DNA of 64,000 nt from Zunongwangia profunda SM-A87 (GCF_000023465.1 NC_014041.1:1881001-1945000), one strand, 5' to 3'; positions 1 to 9,897 are shown, numbered from the stretch's first letter. Program-made: numbers and translations. Notes: generated by a model not told the origin, from the sequence alone.

Positions 1-890
1 TTTAAAGCTGCATACATTCCAAAAATTTCTTCTTTGTTTACTTTCATTGGACGACCTATAGGTGCTTCATGTGGACTGTAATTTAACTTCGCAGCTTCGA
101 TAAGAGAAGCTTTACCAAAAAGTAGGCCTGCACTTTGGGGACCCCTAATCATTTTTCCTCCTGAAAAAGTCACCATATCGAAGCCCATTTTTTGATATTT
201 GAAGAGGTTTTCTACCGGTGGAACATCAGCAGCAGCATCAATAAATGATGGTACATTATGGTCTTTACAAATAGCCACAAACTTTTCGTGCGAAATATTA
301 TTTTTTATGCCATACCAGGACTCCGCAGCATTAAAGAAAAGTGCCATCACCGTATTTTTATTGAAGGCTTTATGCATTTCTTCTTCGTTATCAACTTCGA
401 TAATTTTTGCACCTGTAGTGGTAATGGCCTGGTCGAAAACATAACGATGATTGGTCTGCATAATTACTTCAGGACGCTTCCCGGGAAGATTAGGTATGAG
501 TTTTCGTTTTTCTGAATCGAAACCTGTGATGGCCGCCGCAGTCCCCAGTACTAGTGCACATGCAGCACCCGATGTTACCATAGCCGCTTCGCAGTTTAGC
601 ATTTCCGCAATTTTAATTCCCGCCTTATCTTGTAACTGGTACATATCTGCAAAATCATGAGCGGTAGAATTGATAGCTTCCAATACTTCCGGTAACATAA
701 GCGAACCTGAAAGCCAGGTCATCGTTGCAGAGGCGTTGATTACTTTATCTACTCCTAACTCTTCAAAATAATCAATACTTTTTTTAGCGTATTTGATTTT
801 CCCGAAGGCATCGTATTTATATATGGAACCCGGTATACCAGCAGCCAGTGTCATTATTGGAATACTTTTTAAAATATCTCTTCTTTTCAT
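1..890 (-). CDS. SelA-like PLP-dependent enzyme, exported, 3' part cut by window edge
   Basis: Fold-type I PLP enzyme of the family related to selenocysteine synthase SelA. I translated it by hand from the ATG at 888-890; it stays open to base 1, so about 296 residues are present and the C-terminus is missing. The PLP lysine lies in FSGGKMIRGPQS (Lys246), preceded by the PLP-binding DAAADVPPVENL stretch. The N-terminus MKRRDILKS followed by a hydrophobic run resembles a twin-arginine signal, so the folded holoenzyme may be exported. It is a diverged paralogue of the gene at 3162-4388 and the last visible gene of the minus-strand SusC/D operon. Members of this family are mostly uncharacterised; some act as ammonia-lyases or aldolases on amino-sugar acids. 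Substrate unknown. Confidence 0.85.
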   Translation of the reverse strand, partial: MKRRDILKSIPIMTLAAGIPGSIYKYDAFGKIKYAKKSIDYFEELGVDKVINASATMTWLSGSLMLPEVLEAINSTAHDFADMYQLQDKAGIKIAEMLNCEAAMVTSGAACALVLGTAAAITGFDSEKRKLIPNLPGKRPEVIMQTNHRYVFDQAITTTGAKIIEVDNEEEMHKAFNKNTVMALFFNAAESWYGIKNNISHEKFVAICKDHNVPSFIDAAADVPPVENLFKYQKMGFDMVTFSGGKMIRGPQSAGLLFGKASLIEAAKLNYSPHEAPIGRPMKVNKEEIFGMYAAL

Positions 891-956
891 AATAGCAGGT
901 TATTAGTTTACTCATTAATCGATATTAAACACTCTGAGGCTTGCCCTTAAGGGAGC

Positions 957-1886
957 TTACCAGGTACGCTTGTTTAAAAAATGGTTCAGTTCTTCCTGTG
1001 TCATAGGAACACTATTACCATTATTTTTAATCCATTTAAGAAAACGATCTTTGATAGTGGATGTCCATTCATTATCAATCTCGCCAGATTCGTAAATTCC
1101 TTTAGAGAGCATTTCATGACCAAATTCATCTCTTAAATCAATAAATTCAGCTGTTAGAACTACTTTCTCTACCAAATGCGCCGGAATAAAAATGACACCT
1201 TCTTTTTTGGCTAAGACTAAATCCCCGGGCATTACAATTGCCCTCCCAATTTTTATTGGAGTATTTAATCCTGCCAGCATCACATTTTTTAAGTAGGTAG
1301 GGTTCCAATTTTTAACAAATGCATTAAAACCTTCGATTTTGGATAGACCTTCTAAATCTCTTGAAGATCCATAAAATACAACCCCTCTTTTTGTTTTAGA
1401 ATAAATGGCATTTCCCAGATTATCACCTATCAAAGTTCCTTGTAGTGTCTTCCCAAAAGCATCGGCAACATAAATATCACCTTCGGTTAATTTAGCGATG
1501 GGCCAGGAGTTTGTGTTTCCTTTAAACCCCTGTTCATGTCCTCGGGTTTTTATTTGCTTCTCAATATCCGGGCGACTAGGCAAAAACATTGCTGTTACTG
1601 CTCTACCAACCACCGGCTGGTCATTAATGCTTTTCCATTCCCCTTCGTATTGCGAAGCATATCCCTCATTATCCAGAATCTGCCAGGCTACGTCTATAGA
1701 AATGCCCTTTGCACGTTCGATAAGATCTGCCGGGATTTTAGGGCGTCCATCGTCAAAACGTTCCCCTTTCCACGTATCGGTGAGGTATATAAGCTCTTCT
1801 TTGGCAATTTGCTGAGCATGTACTACATGTAAGCCTATAAAGCAAAAAATGATAAGGATATAAGACTCCGGTTTTCTAATTTTCAT
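957..1886 (-). CDS. RraA-like / HMG-aldolase family protein, exported
   Basis: 309-residue member of the RraA/4-hydroxy-4-methyl-2-oxoglutarate aldolase superfamily. Residues 1-24 form a Sec signal ending VVHA before QQIAKEE, which is unusual because family members are normally cytoplasmic. The family Arg-Asp pair that helps bind metal and substrate is visible in YGSSRDLEGL. The C-terminal family motif appears as MPGDLVLAKKEGVIFIP, where the usual Asp of the xDxxGV part is replaced by Lys-Lys-Glu. It is about 80 residues longer than bacterial RraA. It lies 10 bp after the amidohydrolase gene in the same operon, so an aldolase or decarboxylase step late in the same pathway is more likely than RNase E control. 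The exact reaction cannot be read from sequence. Confidence 0.8.
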   Translation of the reverse strand: MKIRKPESYILIIFCFIGLHVVHAQQIAKEELIYLTDTWKGERFDDGRPKIPADLIERAKGISIDVAWQILDNEGYASQYEGEWKSINDQPVVGRAVTAMFLPSRPDIEKQIKTRGHEQGFKGNTNSWPIAKLTEGDIYVADAFGKTLQGTLIGDNLGNAIYSKTKRGVVFYGSSRDLEGLSKIEGFNAFVKNWNPTYLKNVMLAGLNTPIKIGRAIVMPGDLVLAKKEGVIFIPAHLVEKVVLTAEFIDLRDEFGHEMLSKGIYESGEIDNEWTSTIKDRFLKWIKNNGNSVPMTQEELNHFLNKRTW

Positions 1887-1896
1887 AAGGCATTTT

Positions 1897-3162
1897 TTAA
1901 AGGTTACTATCCCATTCCGGGCTGGCCAGCCCGTTTAGGTCGTAAACGATTTTACCAGCACGAACCGTCATTTCACATTGCAGCTTTTTATCACCTGTCA
2001 TCTTTTTACCACTGCTATCGATAAATCCAAATTCGCCATCCAGTAATGATAAAACCGCGATATCGGCTATACTACCTTCAGATAGGTTTCCTAGTTCTTC
2101 ATGATGAATGACCTGGGCCGGTTTCCATGTAGAGGCATTAATTACCTGTTCCAGTGACATATTTAGGTTTAGAAATTTAGACATCACATTAAGCATGTCT
2201 TTCATTCCGCCGTTCATACTCTCCGCATGCAAATCGGTACTAATGGTATCTGGAAAGAAATCTTCGTCTATAGCTGGTATTGCCTGTGCAAATGCAAAAC
2301 TACCACCGCCGTGACCAACATCGAAAATGATTCCTTTTTCACGGCCTTTAGTAGCATAGTCGTACAATTTACCCGTAGTAGGATCAAGAATCGTCATTCT
2401 TACGCTAGAGAGATTAGCATACATATGAGTGAAAATATCTCCCGGACGAAGCTCCTCCATGAACAAACGAGTTAAAGAGAGGGGAGGTTGATGCCCGCCA
2501 AAATCGATCATTACCGGAACATCAGCAATCTCCCCGGCTTCCACGGCTCTTTGTATAGGCGTCCATTCGGCTCCCGAATAATGCGCGACTTTAATTCCAA
2601 CTAGTTCAGGATGTTGCTGGATGGTTAAGGCCGTCATTTTAGCATTCATGTCCTGTAAATCCTGTTCCCAAACACCACCACGCATGCCTTCTCCAACAAT
2701 ATTAAGAAATGATAACACCCTGGTTTCAGAATGATCAATCACGTTATTCTTAAAGATCTCAAAGTTTTTCCATCCGGGGCTTCCGGCATCAACAACGGTA
2801 GTCACTCCGTTTCTAAAGGTAAATCCATCGGGGGGGAGTGCTAAAAACCCGTCAGAGAGGTAATGATTTTCTTTGGTTCCGTAGAAATTATGGGTGTGAA
2901 GGTCAATAATTCCCGGACTTACATAATAGCCTTTTAAGTCTACAGTTTTCTTAGCTGAACTGGTATTGATATTCGTTTTTACCGCAACAATCGTATCATT
3001 TTTGATAGCGATATCCAGCGTTTTACGCTCAATTTTATTCTTAGGATCGATTACAGTTCCGCCCTTTAATAACAGGTCGTATTCTTGCGAAAAGACATGA
3101 GGGGATCCGCACAGTAGTGTGAGAATAACTACCGTGTACTTAAAAAAATATGTTTTAAACAT
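1897..3162 (-). CDS. Amidohydrolase/deacetylase family metallohydrolase, exported
   Basis: 421-residue amidohydrolase-superfamily enzyme of the deacetylase group that is typically encoded beside SelA-like PLP enzymes. A Sec signal (residues 1-25, ending HVFS before QEYD) precedes the domain. Metal ligands are visible: the HxH in IIDLHTHNF, a lysine in VGIKVAHYSG, histidines in DIFTHMYAN and DVGHGGGSF, and the catalytic Asp in TISTDLHAES. The start codon overlaps the stop of the upstream PLP-enzyme gene (TAATG), indicating translational coupling. Likely reaction: removal of an acyl group from, or ring opening of, an amino- or hydroxy-acid derivative in the periplasm. Related enzymes cleave N- or O-acetyl groups; the substrate here is inferred only from the neighbours. 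Confidence 0.85.
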   Translation of the reverse strand: MFKTYFFKYTVVILTLLCGSPHVFSQEYDLLLKGGTVIDPKNKIERKTLDIAIKNDTIVAVKTNINTSSAKKTVDLKGYYVSPGIIDLHTHNFYGTKENHYLSDGFLALPPDGFTFRNGVTTVVDAGSPGWKNFEIFKNNVIDHSETRVLSFLNIVGEGMRGGVWEQDLQDMNAKMTALTIQQHPELVGIKVAHYSGAEWTPIQRAVEAGEIADVPVMIDFGGHQPPLSLTRLFMEELRPGDIFTHMYANLSSVRMTILDPTTGKLYDYATKGREKGIIFDVGHGGGSFAFAQAIPAIDEDFFPDTISTDLHAESMNGGMKDMLNVMSKFLNLNMSLEQVINASTWKPAQVIHHEELGNLSEGSIADIAVLSLLDGEFGFIDSSGKKMTGDKKLQCEMTVRAGKIVYDLNGLASPEWDSNL

Positions 3163-4388
3163 TAGGTGATTTTTTGCGTTAGAATTTCATTCAGTCTTGA
3201 GGCAACGACTCTTTCCTGCCCAGGTTTAAGCATCCAGGTGGTAATACTCACAGTGTTCTTTCCGCCACCGGCAATTTCTATAGAGGGATGACCATTTCTC
3301 ATCGCTTCTTTTAACTGGTCGCCGGAGATCTTAATTTTTGAAGTATCCCAGTTGAGGTGGAGCGTCGGGACAACATTTGCCAGTTCTGGTACTTTAATTT
3401 CGGTGGTCATACCTTCAAAATCTTTCACTGCATTTTGAACAAGGTTTATCTGGCCTTCCCAAAGATTCCAATCGGCTTCATGATCTCTTGAAAGAAAGTC
3501 TTCAACTGCGGCAAGCATACCTACAATTTCTTCTTTATTTACCTTCATCCCGCGACCAATAGTATCTCCAAATGGCGGTGCATTTAGCCGGGCGGCATCA
3601 ATATATTTTTTCTTACCCATTAAAATACCGGCACTTTGCGGCCCTCTAAGCCCTTTGCCACCAGAGAAACAAACCATATCGAATCCCATTTGCTGAAATC
3701 TGAAAAGATTTTCTACGGGAGGGACATCGGCAGCACAATCGATCATAGTGGGCACTCCATTTTTTTGGCAAATATCTAATACCTCCTGCCACTGGATCTC
3801 GCCTTCGTAATTAAGAAAATTAACAAAGTAATACATGGCTGTATTTTTATTGATCGCTTTTTCCAGCTCCTTTGCAGTATCTACATATACTACTTTAACG
3901 CCACAATTTTCTATAGCCTGGGCATATTCGATGGCATGTTTACGTTGCATGATCACTTCGGTTTTCATGCCGGTACCTTCAAGATGGGGTAGCATTCCTG
4001 CTTTTTCAGCATCCAGACCGGTTAAAGTTCCAGCTGTTCCCAATGTTATTGCGGCGGCTGCACCAGATGTTACTGTTGCAGCCTCACATTTTAATAATTC
4101 AGCAAGTCGAGCGCCTACTTTATCTTGTAATTCATGATAATTTACAAAATCATAAGAGGTCGCCATATAAGCGTCCTTTACCTCTTCACGCATTAAGGAA
4201 CCCGTCATAAACGTATAGGTTCCGGCAGCATTGATAAAAGTCCTTACGCCAAGTTCTTTAAAATAATCTCTCTTTGCCGCTTTAGTAGGTTCTGAAGCAG
4301 CATTCTTTTTAACAAAGAAATCTGGCTTTAAAACTCCTGCCAGTGGCAGCAGGGAAAGTGATTTTATTAAATTTCTTCTGGATGTCAT
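3162..4388 (-). CDS. SelA-like PLP-dependent enzyme, Tat-exported
   Basis: 408-residue complete SelA-related fold-type I PLP enzyme. The N-terminus has a clear twin-arginine motif (SRRNLIK) followed by a hydrophobic stretch, implying export as a folded, cofactor-loaded protein. The catalytic lysine sits in CFSGGKGLRGPQSAG; the upstream DCAADVPPVENLF is the PLP ring-contacting region. It is clearly paralogous to the truncated gene at 1-890, with the same block of motifs. Six bp separate it from the RidA-like gene upstream and it overlaps the amidohydrolase downstream by one base. PLP eliminations release enamine/imine products, which fits the adjacent RidA. Not a true selenocysteine synthase: the genomic context is catabolic and no selB/selC is seen. 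Confidence 0.88.
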   Translation of the reverse strand: MTSRRNLIKSLSLLPLAGVLKPDFFVKKNAASEPTKAAKRDYFKELGVRTFINAAGTYTFMTGSLMREEVKDAYMATSYDFVNYHELQDKVGARLAELLKCEAATVTSGAAAAITLGTAGTLTGLDAEKAGMLPHLEGTGMKTEVIMQRKHAIEYAQAIENCGVKVVYVDTAKELEKAINKNTAMYYFVNFLNYEGEIQWQEVLDICQKNGVPTMIDCAADVPPVENLFRFQQMGFDMVCFSGGKGLRGPQSAGILMGKKKYIDAARLNAPPFGDTIGRGMKVNKEEIVGMLAAVEDFLSRDHEADWNLWEGQINLVQNAVKDFEGMTTEIKVPELANVVPTLHLNWDTSKIKISGDQLKEAMRNGHPSIEIAGGGKNTVSITTWMLKPGQERVVASRLNEILTQKIT

Positions 4389-4394
4389 AATTTT

Positions 4395-4880
4395 TTATTT
4401 TAATGCTGCTATACAATCGATTTCTACCAGAGAATTCCCCGGTACACCTCCGTAAACAGCTACCGTAGTGCGCACAGGAGGGTTTTTACCAAACTTTCCA
4501 AGGTACACTTCATTCATGGCTTTGTAGTCGTTAAGGTCGTTGAGGTATACATTTACCTTAAGCACTTTTTCCATGGAAGAACCTGCTTTTTCAAGCTCTT
4601 TTTTCAATTCCTCTAAAACATGTTTGGTATGATCTTTAATATCTCCCTCAAAATGAGCTCCTTTTCCTGCGATATAAACAAGACCATTATGAACTACAGA
4701 ACTAGAGAATAATGGCACCTCCTGATCTGAATCTTCATCAGTATTTCTAATAATGTTGTTTGAAGACTGGTCTTCGGATAAATTTTTGGTATTTAAATTT
4801 TTACCAAAGGCGGCTAATCCTGTTAATCCAAAAACTGATGCAGCTATTTTTCTGATTGCGCTTCTACGTTGATTTTTCAT
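4395..4880 (-). CDS. RidA-family imine/enamine deaminase, exported
   Basis: 161 residues: an N-terminal extension of about 45 residues with a twin-arginine-like signal (NQRRSAIRKIA plus hydrophobic run), then a full RidA/YjgF domain. The conserved arginine (PPVRTTVAV) and glutamate (LVEIDCIA) that bind the imine substrate are present. RidA proteins hydrolyse reactive 2-aminoacrylate-type enamines made by PLP enzymes. They are normally cytoplasmic and about 125 residues long, so the export signal is noteworthy. Position between susD (20 bp upstream) and the PLP enzyme (6 bp downstream) supports a dedicated role in clearing or processing the PLP enzyme's product in the periplasm. That role is inference; the family assignment is firm. 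Confidence 0.9.
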   Translation of the reverse strand: MKNQRRSAIRKIAASVFGLTGLAAFGKNLNTKNLSEDQSSNNIIRNTDEDSDQEVPLFSSSVVHNGLVYIAGKGAHFEGDIKDHTKHVLEELKKELEKAGSSMEKVLKVNVYLNDLNDYKAMNEVYLGKFGKNPPVRTTVAVYGGVPGNSLVEIDCIAALK

Positions 4881-4900
4881 AAATATTATTTATTTAGTGT

Positions 4901-6436
4901 TTATTGTTCTACGTCCCACCATACTCTGGTTGTAAACAGGTCTAATCCCTGTTGACTAACTGCCGCCTCATAATTTTCAGTGTTTACACTAATTTCACTA
5001 GGCGGATAAGTAAGTCTTCTTGGTATCGTCCCACCGGTAAGGTTTCCGGTTACATTTACCGGTGTTAACTCAGGGTAACCTGTTCTTCTCCAATTAGAGT
5101 ATACTTCAATCTCATCAGGAAAAACAGAAACCCAAAATTGAGTATGAATTGTTTCCATTTGTTCTTCAAGGCTTCCCGTTAAACTTTGAGAAGCGATATA
5201 GGTGTTGACCTCTTCTTCTGAAACAGCAGCCTCATTTCCATATAAGCCTTCCAGGCTGTTCATCGCATCTCTAATACCTTCCAGATAATAAGATTGGGCA
5301 TCTCCAGATGTCCATCCTCTTGCTGAAGCCTCAGCCAGGAGCAGGTTCATTTCAGCACTTCCCAGTACCATTAAAGAAGAGTTAAGCGATAAAAGGGTGT
5401 TAAGATTAGGCTCTGAAAGTCCTGGAAAGTTTTCTGGACGGTTTACAAGGCCGTTAGGCATTCCCTGTTGTAACTCCGGATCAGTTTTTTGGGAGCCATT
5501 AACCCATACGGCAGCAAAGGAACTTAGCCTTGGATCATTATTTTCTTTCAGGTAGCTGATAAAGGTATCAGCAAATTTACCACCTTCTGTGTTACTGCTT
5601 CCCTGGTTAGATTCGCTATAGTTGTTGTTCCTTAATTGAAAAGCAATAGGATTTGAATTGATCACCTGCCCACCAGGATAATCGATAATGGCATTATTTG
5701 AAGGTTCTGCTATTATGCCGGCTGATATGGCTTTTTGTGCCCACTCTTCGGCAAGGGTAGGATTCACTTTGGTTAAACGCATCGCTAATCGTAGCATTAA
5801 AGAATTCGCAAATCTGCTCCACTGGTCTACATTGCCGTTATAAATTAAATCCCCGTTACCAAAACTTGGTTGGTTAGCATCTAAAGAACCAGAAGCACTT
5901 TGTAGTGTATTAAGCATATCCATGTAAATGGCTTCCTGGGTATCGTACACCGGGCTGTAGTTTGCTTCGCTGAATGCTGTAGTAGCTTCGGTATAAGGCA
6001 CCATACCGTATAAATCGGTAAGACGATGATAGGTATATACTTTCCATATTTGGGCTATGGCGTTTTGATTGGAAAGTCCCTCGACTCCTTCAGTAGCATA
6101 AATGATTTTATCTATTTCATTTATGGCGTCCAGATAAGCCCCGTTAAAAAAAGCGTACGGATAACTTCCTGAAATGTACAGGTATTTATCACCTAATCCC
6201 GGCACCTCAAGATAGGTTGCGAAATGCTGAACAAATCCTCCTGCACCAAATTCGTAAACTGTTCCTGTACTATTATTTAAAGCATCGTAAATAGCTTTAG
6301 TGAACATATACTCAGGATCTACCTGATTAGAGGCATCCGGATTGGTGTTTTCCTCTTCAAAACCGTCATCGCAGCTTATGAATAAAGTAGAAACTATTAC
6401 GAATAAGTATGTGAATTTAGTATATATAGTTTTCAT
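4901..6436 (-). CDS. SusD/RagB-family outer-membrane nutrient-binding lipoprotein
   Basis: 511-residue SusD-like lipoprotein. The signal peptide ends in a lipobox LFISC, giving Cys22 as the lipidation site followed by acidic residues. The helical TPR-like region contains the family signature HRLTDLYGMVPYTEA near residue 130, and the C-terminal part has the sequence seen in the SusD-like subgroup lacking a typical glycan-binding C-terminus. It lies 11 bp downstream of the SusC gene, with which it forms the lid-and-barrel pair that imports ligands at the outer membrane. No glycoside hydrolase is in the operon. The cargo is therefore probably a peptide, amino-acid derivative or other small molecule rather than a polysaccharide, but this is inferred from neighbours. 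Confidence 0.92.
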   Translation of the reverse strand: MKTIYTKFTYLFVIVSTLFISCDDGFEEENTNPDASNQVDPEYMFTKAIYDALNNSTGTVYEFGAGGFVQHFATYLEVPGLGDKYLYISGSYPYAFFNGAYLDAINEIDKIIYATEGVEGLSNQNAIAQIWKVYTYHRLTDLYGMVPYTEATTAFSEANYSPVYDTQEAIYMDMLNTLQSASGSLDANQPSFGNGDLIYNGNVDQWSRFANSLMLRLAMRLTKVNPTLAEEWAQKAISAGIIAEPSNNAIIDYPGGQVINSNPIAFQLRNNNYSESNQGSSNTEGGKFADTFISYLKENNDPRLSSFAAVWVNGSQKTDPELQQGMPNGLVNRPENFPGLSEPNLNTLLSLNSSLMVLGSAEMNLLLAEASARGWTSGDAQSYYLEGIRDAMNSLEGLYGNEAAVSEEEVNTYIASQSLTGSLEEQMETIHTQFWVSVFPDEIEVYSNWRRTGYPELTPVNVTGNLTGGTIPRRLTYPPSEISVNTENYEAAVSQQGLDLFTTRVWWDVEQ

Positions 6437-6447
6437 AACGTTTTCGA

Positions 6448-9400
6448 TTAAAATTTAAACTTAAGATTCAATCCATAACTTCTTGTTCTTGGAAGCGCGA
6501 AGGATTCGAATCCCTGAGCATTACTGTTGGTATAAGCAGATTCCGGATCGAAGTTATCGGTCTTGCTATACAGCACAAACAAGTTCCTGGCGATAAAAGA
6601 CAGGGAAGCCGATTGTAATTTGAAAAGGCTAATTTTTTCTACCGGAATATTATAACTTAAAACGACCTGTCTTAATTTCACAAAACTACCATCGTAAATA
6701 AAGTGATCTGAGTAGTTTTTAAGGTTTTGATAGTAGGATCTGATATCTGTGGATGGGATAGTATTGGTATAGGGATCGCCGTTTTGGTCTACCCCTTCTA
6801 GTACAAGTCCGTTTTCCCTACCTTCCAAAGTACGTTTGGATAATCCAAACCTGGTTGCATATACGTTAAGTACAGAGAAAATATCGTTACCAAATTTACC
6901 ATCTAAAAGAACATCTAAAGCAAAGTTTTTATATTTAAAACGATTGCTTAATCCCATCGATAAAGGAGCAACTGAGTTTCCGATCTTTTTTAGTTCACTT
7001 CGCATGGGGAAACCGGAATTCGAATCGAATACAATATTACCTTCATCGTCTCTAAGCATAGAATATCCTTTGATCACTCCAAAAGCTTGTCCTACTTCAT
7101 GATGAATTTCAGCCCAGTTCCCCACAGAATTTGCTACGGAAATGGTATTTAGGCCTTCTGCTAACTGCTTTACTTCATTTTTGTTATAGGCCATGTTATA
7201 ATTTATATCCCAGCTGAAATTATCATTCTTTACCGGCGTGCCGTTTACAGCAACTTCAATTCCCTGGTTTTCTACTTCTCCCACATTAAAGTAGGTATAC
7301 TCGTAACCTGTAGTAACCGGGATCTGAGCATTTACGATATCATCTGTGGTTGTTTTGTCGTAAACTGCTACGTCAAAACCTAAACGGTTATTGAATAATC
7401 TTGCTTCTAACCCAATTTCAAAAGTGGTAGAGGTATAGGGTCTAAGATTTGCATTTGCTAAGAGTCGTTGCCCGCCAACCTGAGTAACCTGTTGTAGCGG
7501 TTCCCCGCTACTGGGGATCATAGTGTAACTTTCGTTAAGGGTATAAGGATCGGGTAGACCTCCACCAACCTGTGCCCAGGAAGATCTTATCTTACCATAG
7601 CTAAACCAGTCTGGTTTATTGATAACTTCAGAGAAAACAAAACCGGCACCTACAGAAGGATATAAAATACTATTATCACTATCAGCTCCGTTCGAAGCAG
7701 TTAATGTAGAAAACCAGTCTTCTCTCGCGGTGGCATTCAGGTATAGATAGTTTTTATAACTAAGGTCCAGAGAACCGAATATGGAGTTTGTGGTAAGGTG
7801 TTGATTACTAGGAATCGTTGTGCTGGTTTGAAGATTGGTAAAACTATAAAAGAAAGGAATTATAAATTGCCTACCATCATAGTTGGTCTGCTCGTTTTGA
7901 TATTTTCTGATATTTCCCCCGGCCATCACACCAAGATTGATATCTTCTGTAAGATCTTCATTATAATTAACGGTAAGCATACTATTGGTTTCGCTTACGG
8001 TTAAATCGAAACCATGATATTCTCCTGCCGCATTATTGGTATACAGTGTTCCTGTAGGAAGAATGGCGGTAAAATCGAAACTGGTATAGTCCCTGCTTAC
8101 GGATCCTCTCACACTAAGATTATCCAGTAAGCGATAATTTAAAGAAACCTGTCCTAAATATCGATCTCTAATACCTTCATTTTTAAATTTATTGGCTACA
8201 AAATAAGGGTTAGAAGCATAAGGGGTTTCATTCCATTCTATCTCGTAACCATTTTCATCATAGCCTGGATCCAACCATCGTACATCTACAGTATTGGCCA
8301 GCATATTCACCCAGTTAGGGTTACCGGTGGCATCCCCGGCGCTGGATCTGTTATAAGATTTAGAGCGATTAAATTGTACCAGTCCTTCAATATCCAGTCT
8401 TTCCCCGATGGTAGAATTAAGGTTTAAACTAAAAATACGCCGGTTAAAGCTATTATTGGGGACCACACCTTTGGTATCGGTATCTGAAATAGAGAATCTA
8501 TAACTTGTTTTTTCTGACCCGCCGCTTAACGCAATGGTATTGATAAAAGTGGTACCGTTTTCGTAGAAATGGTCAATATTATTTTTTTGCGCCACATAAG
8601 GTCTTTCTATCCCATCGAAAGCAACAAACGGTTGCCCGTTAATGCGTTCTCCCCAGTTTCTACGTCCCCAGGTAATGGCATTAGACTGGTTTAAGGGACG
8701 TTGCCCGCCATTTCCCTGGCCGTACTCATATTGCCAGTCGGTAAAATCCATTGGAGAATCGACGGTGAAACTCGAATTAAATTCTATACCAATTCCGCTA
8801 TTAAAACTTCCTTTTTTAGTGGTAATAATAATGGCGCCGTTCGAGGCTCTGGAACCATAAAGAGCTGCTGCGGTTGCTCCTTTAAGTACACTTATAGTTT
8901 CTATATCATCCGGGTTGATTCCTCCGGTACCATCTCCATGGTCTATATTAAAACCTCCGGCACTTGTAGAGGCGCTGCCTCCTAAAGTGGTATTATCCAT
9001 CGGCATTCCATTAATTACATAAAGCGGCTGGTTGTCTCCCGATAATGAAGTATTTCCCCTAATAGTCACTCTACTGGAACCACCTGCTCCGGTTGTAAGA
9101 TTAGAAACGCTTACTCCCGCAATTTTACCAGAAAGTGCATCAGCTAAGTTTACTTCTTTAGCCTGAGTAAAGCCATCCCCGTCTACTTCGGTTACGGCAT
9201 AGGTAAGAGCTCTTTCTTCTTTTTTAATTCCCAGAGCGGTAACCACAACATTTTCTAATTGCTCGGTATCATTTTGCAAGGTTGCATTTATAGTCGTTTG
9301 GCCGTTTACCGTGATTTCCTGTTTTTTAAAACCTATTCCAGAAAATACTAATATGGCATTTTCACCCACTTCAATTTCGTAGACGCCATCAAAATTCGTA

Positions 9401-9897
9401 GAACTACCATTGTTGGTTCCTTTTTCTACTACATTAATTCCCGGTAGTGGCATTCCTTGGTCATCTACAATAGTACCTTTTACCAGCTGCTGGTAATTTG
9501 TGGTTTTTGCAGTTCTTCGAGGGATCTTTTTAACTGAAGGTTTTTTCTTTAAAATGATCTGGTTGTCGAAGATTTGGTAAGAAATACTATCATTTTTAAA
9601 GATAAGTTGTAGTACATTCTCAATCTTTTCTTTAGTAACATTCAAAGAAACAGGTCTTAACAGATCTATCTCATTGACTTTATAAACAAAGTTGTAATCT
9701 GACGTTTTTTCAATAAAACTTAATACTTTTTCCAGTCGTTGATTTTCAACTTTTACAGAAATTTTATCGCCCTGAGAGTAAGACACACGGGCCTGTATCG
9801 TAAAGAGAGAAGTAAAAAGAAAAAGAAGACTCAGTTTCATTTTTAAGTTGCTGGTTAGTCGCTGAAAATATCTTTCATGCTTCAGAAGTTTTTTCAT
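6448..9897 (-). CDS. SusC/RagA TonB-dependent transporter with signalling STN domain
   Basis: 1149 residues. Order: signal peptide (to about residue 41), STN domain (about 43-118, beginning GDKISVKVENQRLEKVL), carboxypeptidase-regulatory-like beta domain (about 140-210), plug domain (about 225-340, with the SusC signature YVINGMPM), then the 22-strand barrel ending LKFKF. The STN domain is the part that contacts a FecR-type anti-sigma factor, and a fecR gene lies immediately upstream with a divergent ECF sigma gene. This is therefore a transducer that senses its substrate and induces its own operon. It works with the SusD partner downstream. The annotated start gives a long signal region; a start at Met16 is also possible. 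Confidence 0.95.
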   Translation of the reverse strand: MKKLLKHERYFQRLTSNLKMKLSLLFLFTSLFTIQARVSYSQGDKISVKVENQRLEKVLSFIEKTSDYNFVYKVNEIDLLRPVSLNVTKEKIENVLQLIFKNDSISYQIFDNQIILKKKPSVKKIPRRTAKTTNYQQLVKGTIVDDQGMPLPGINVVEKGTNNGSSTNFDGVYEIEVGENAILVFSGIGFKKQEITVNGQTTINATLQNDTEQLENVVVTALGIKKEERALTYAVTEVDGDGFTQAKEVNLADALSGKIAGVSVSNLTTGAGGSSRVTIRGNTSLSGDNQPLYVINGMPMDNTTLGGSASTSAGGFNIDHGDGTGGINPDDIETISVLKGATAAALYGSRASNGAIIITTKKGSFNSGIGIEFNSSFTVDSPMDFTDWQYEYGQGNGGQRPLNQSNAITWGRRNWGERINGQPFVAFDGIERPYVAQKNNIDHFYENGTTFINTIALSGGSEKTSYRFSISDTDTKGVVPNNSFNRRIFSLNLNSTIGERLDIEGLVQFNRSKSYNRSSAGDATGNPNWVNMLANTVDVRWLDPGYDENGYEIEWNETPYASNPYFVANKFKNEGIRDRYLGQVSLNYRLLDNLSVRGSVSRDYTSFDFTAILPTGTLYTNNAAGEYHGFDLTVSETNSMLTVNYNEDLTEDINLGVMAGGNIRKYQNEQTNYDGRQFIIPFFYSFTNLQTSTTIPSNQHLTTNSIFGSLDLSYKNYLYLNATAREDWFSTLTASNGADSDNSILYPSVGAGFVFSEVINKPDWFSYGKIRSSWAQVGGGLPDPYTLNESYTMIPSSGEPLQQVTQVGGQRLLANANLRPYTSTTFEIGLEARLFNNRLGFDVAVYDKTTTDDIVNAQIPVTTGYEYTYFNVGEVENQGIEVAVNGTPVKNDNFSWDINYNMAYNKNEVKQLAEGLNTISVANSVGNWAEIHHEVGQAFGVIKGYSMLRDDEGNIVFDSNSGFPMRSELKKIGNSVAPLSMGLSNRFKYKNFALDVLLDGKFGNDIFSVLNVYATRFGLSKRTLEGRENGLVLEGVDQNGDPYTNTIPSTDIRSYYQNLKNYSDHFIYDGSFVKLRQVVLSYNIPVEKISLFKLQSASLSFIARNLFVLYSKTDNFDPESAYTNSNAQGFESFALPRTRSYGLNLKFKF

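Noticed and set aside
3162..4388. True selenocysteine synthase
   Set aside because: Catabolic operon, export signal, no other selenocysteine genes; it is a SelA-related enzyme only.
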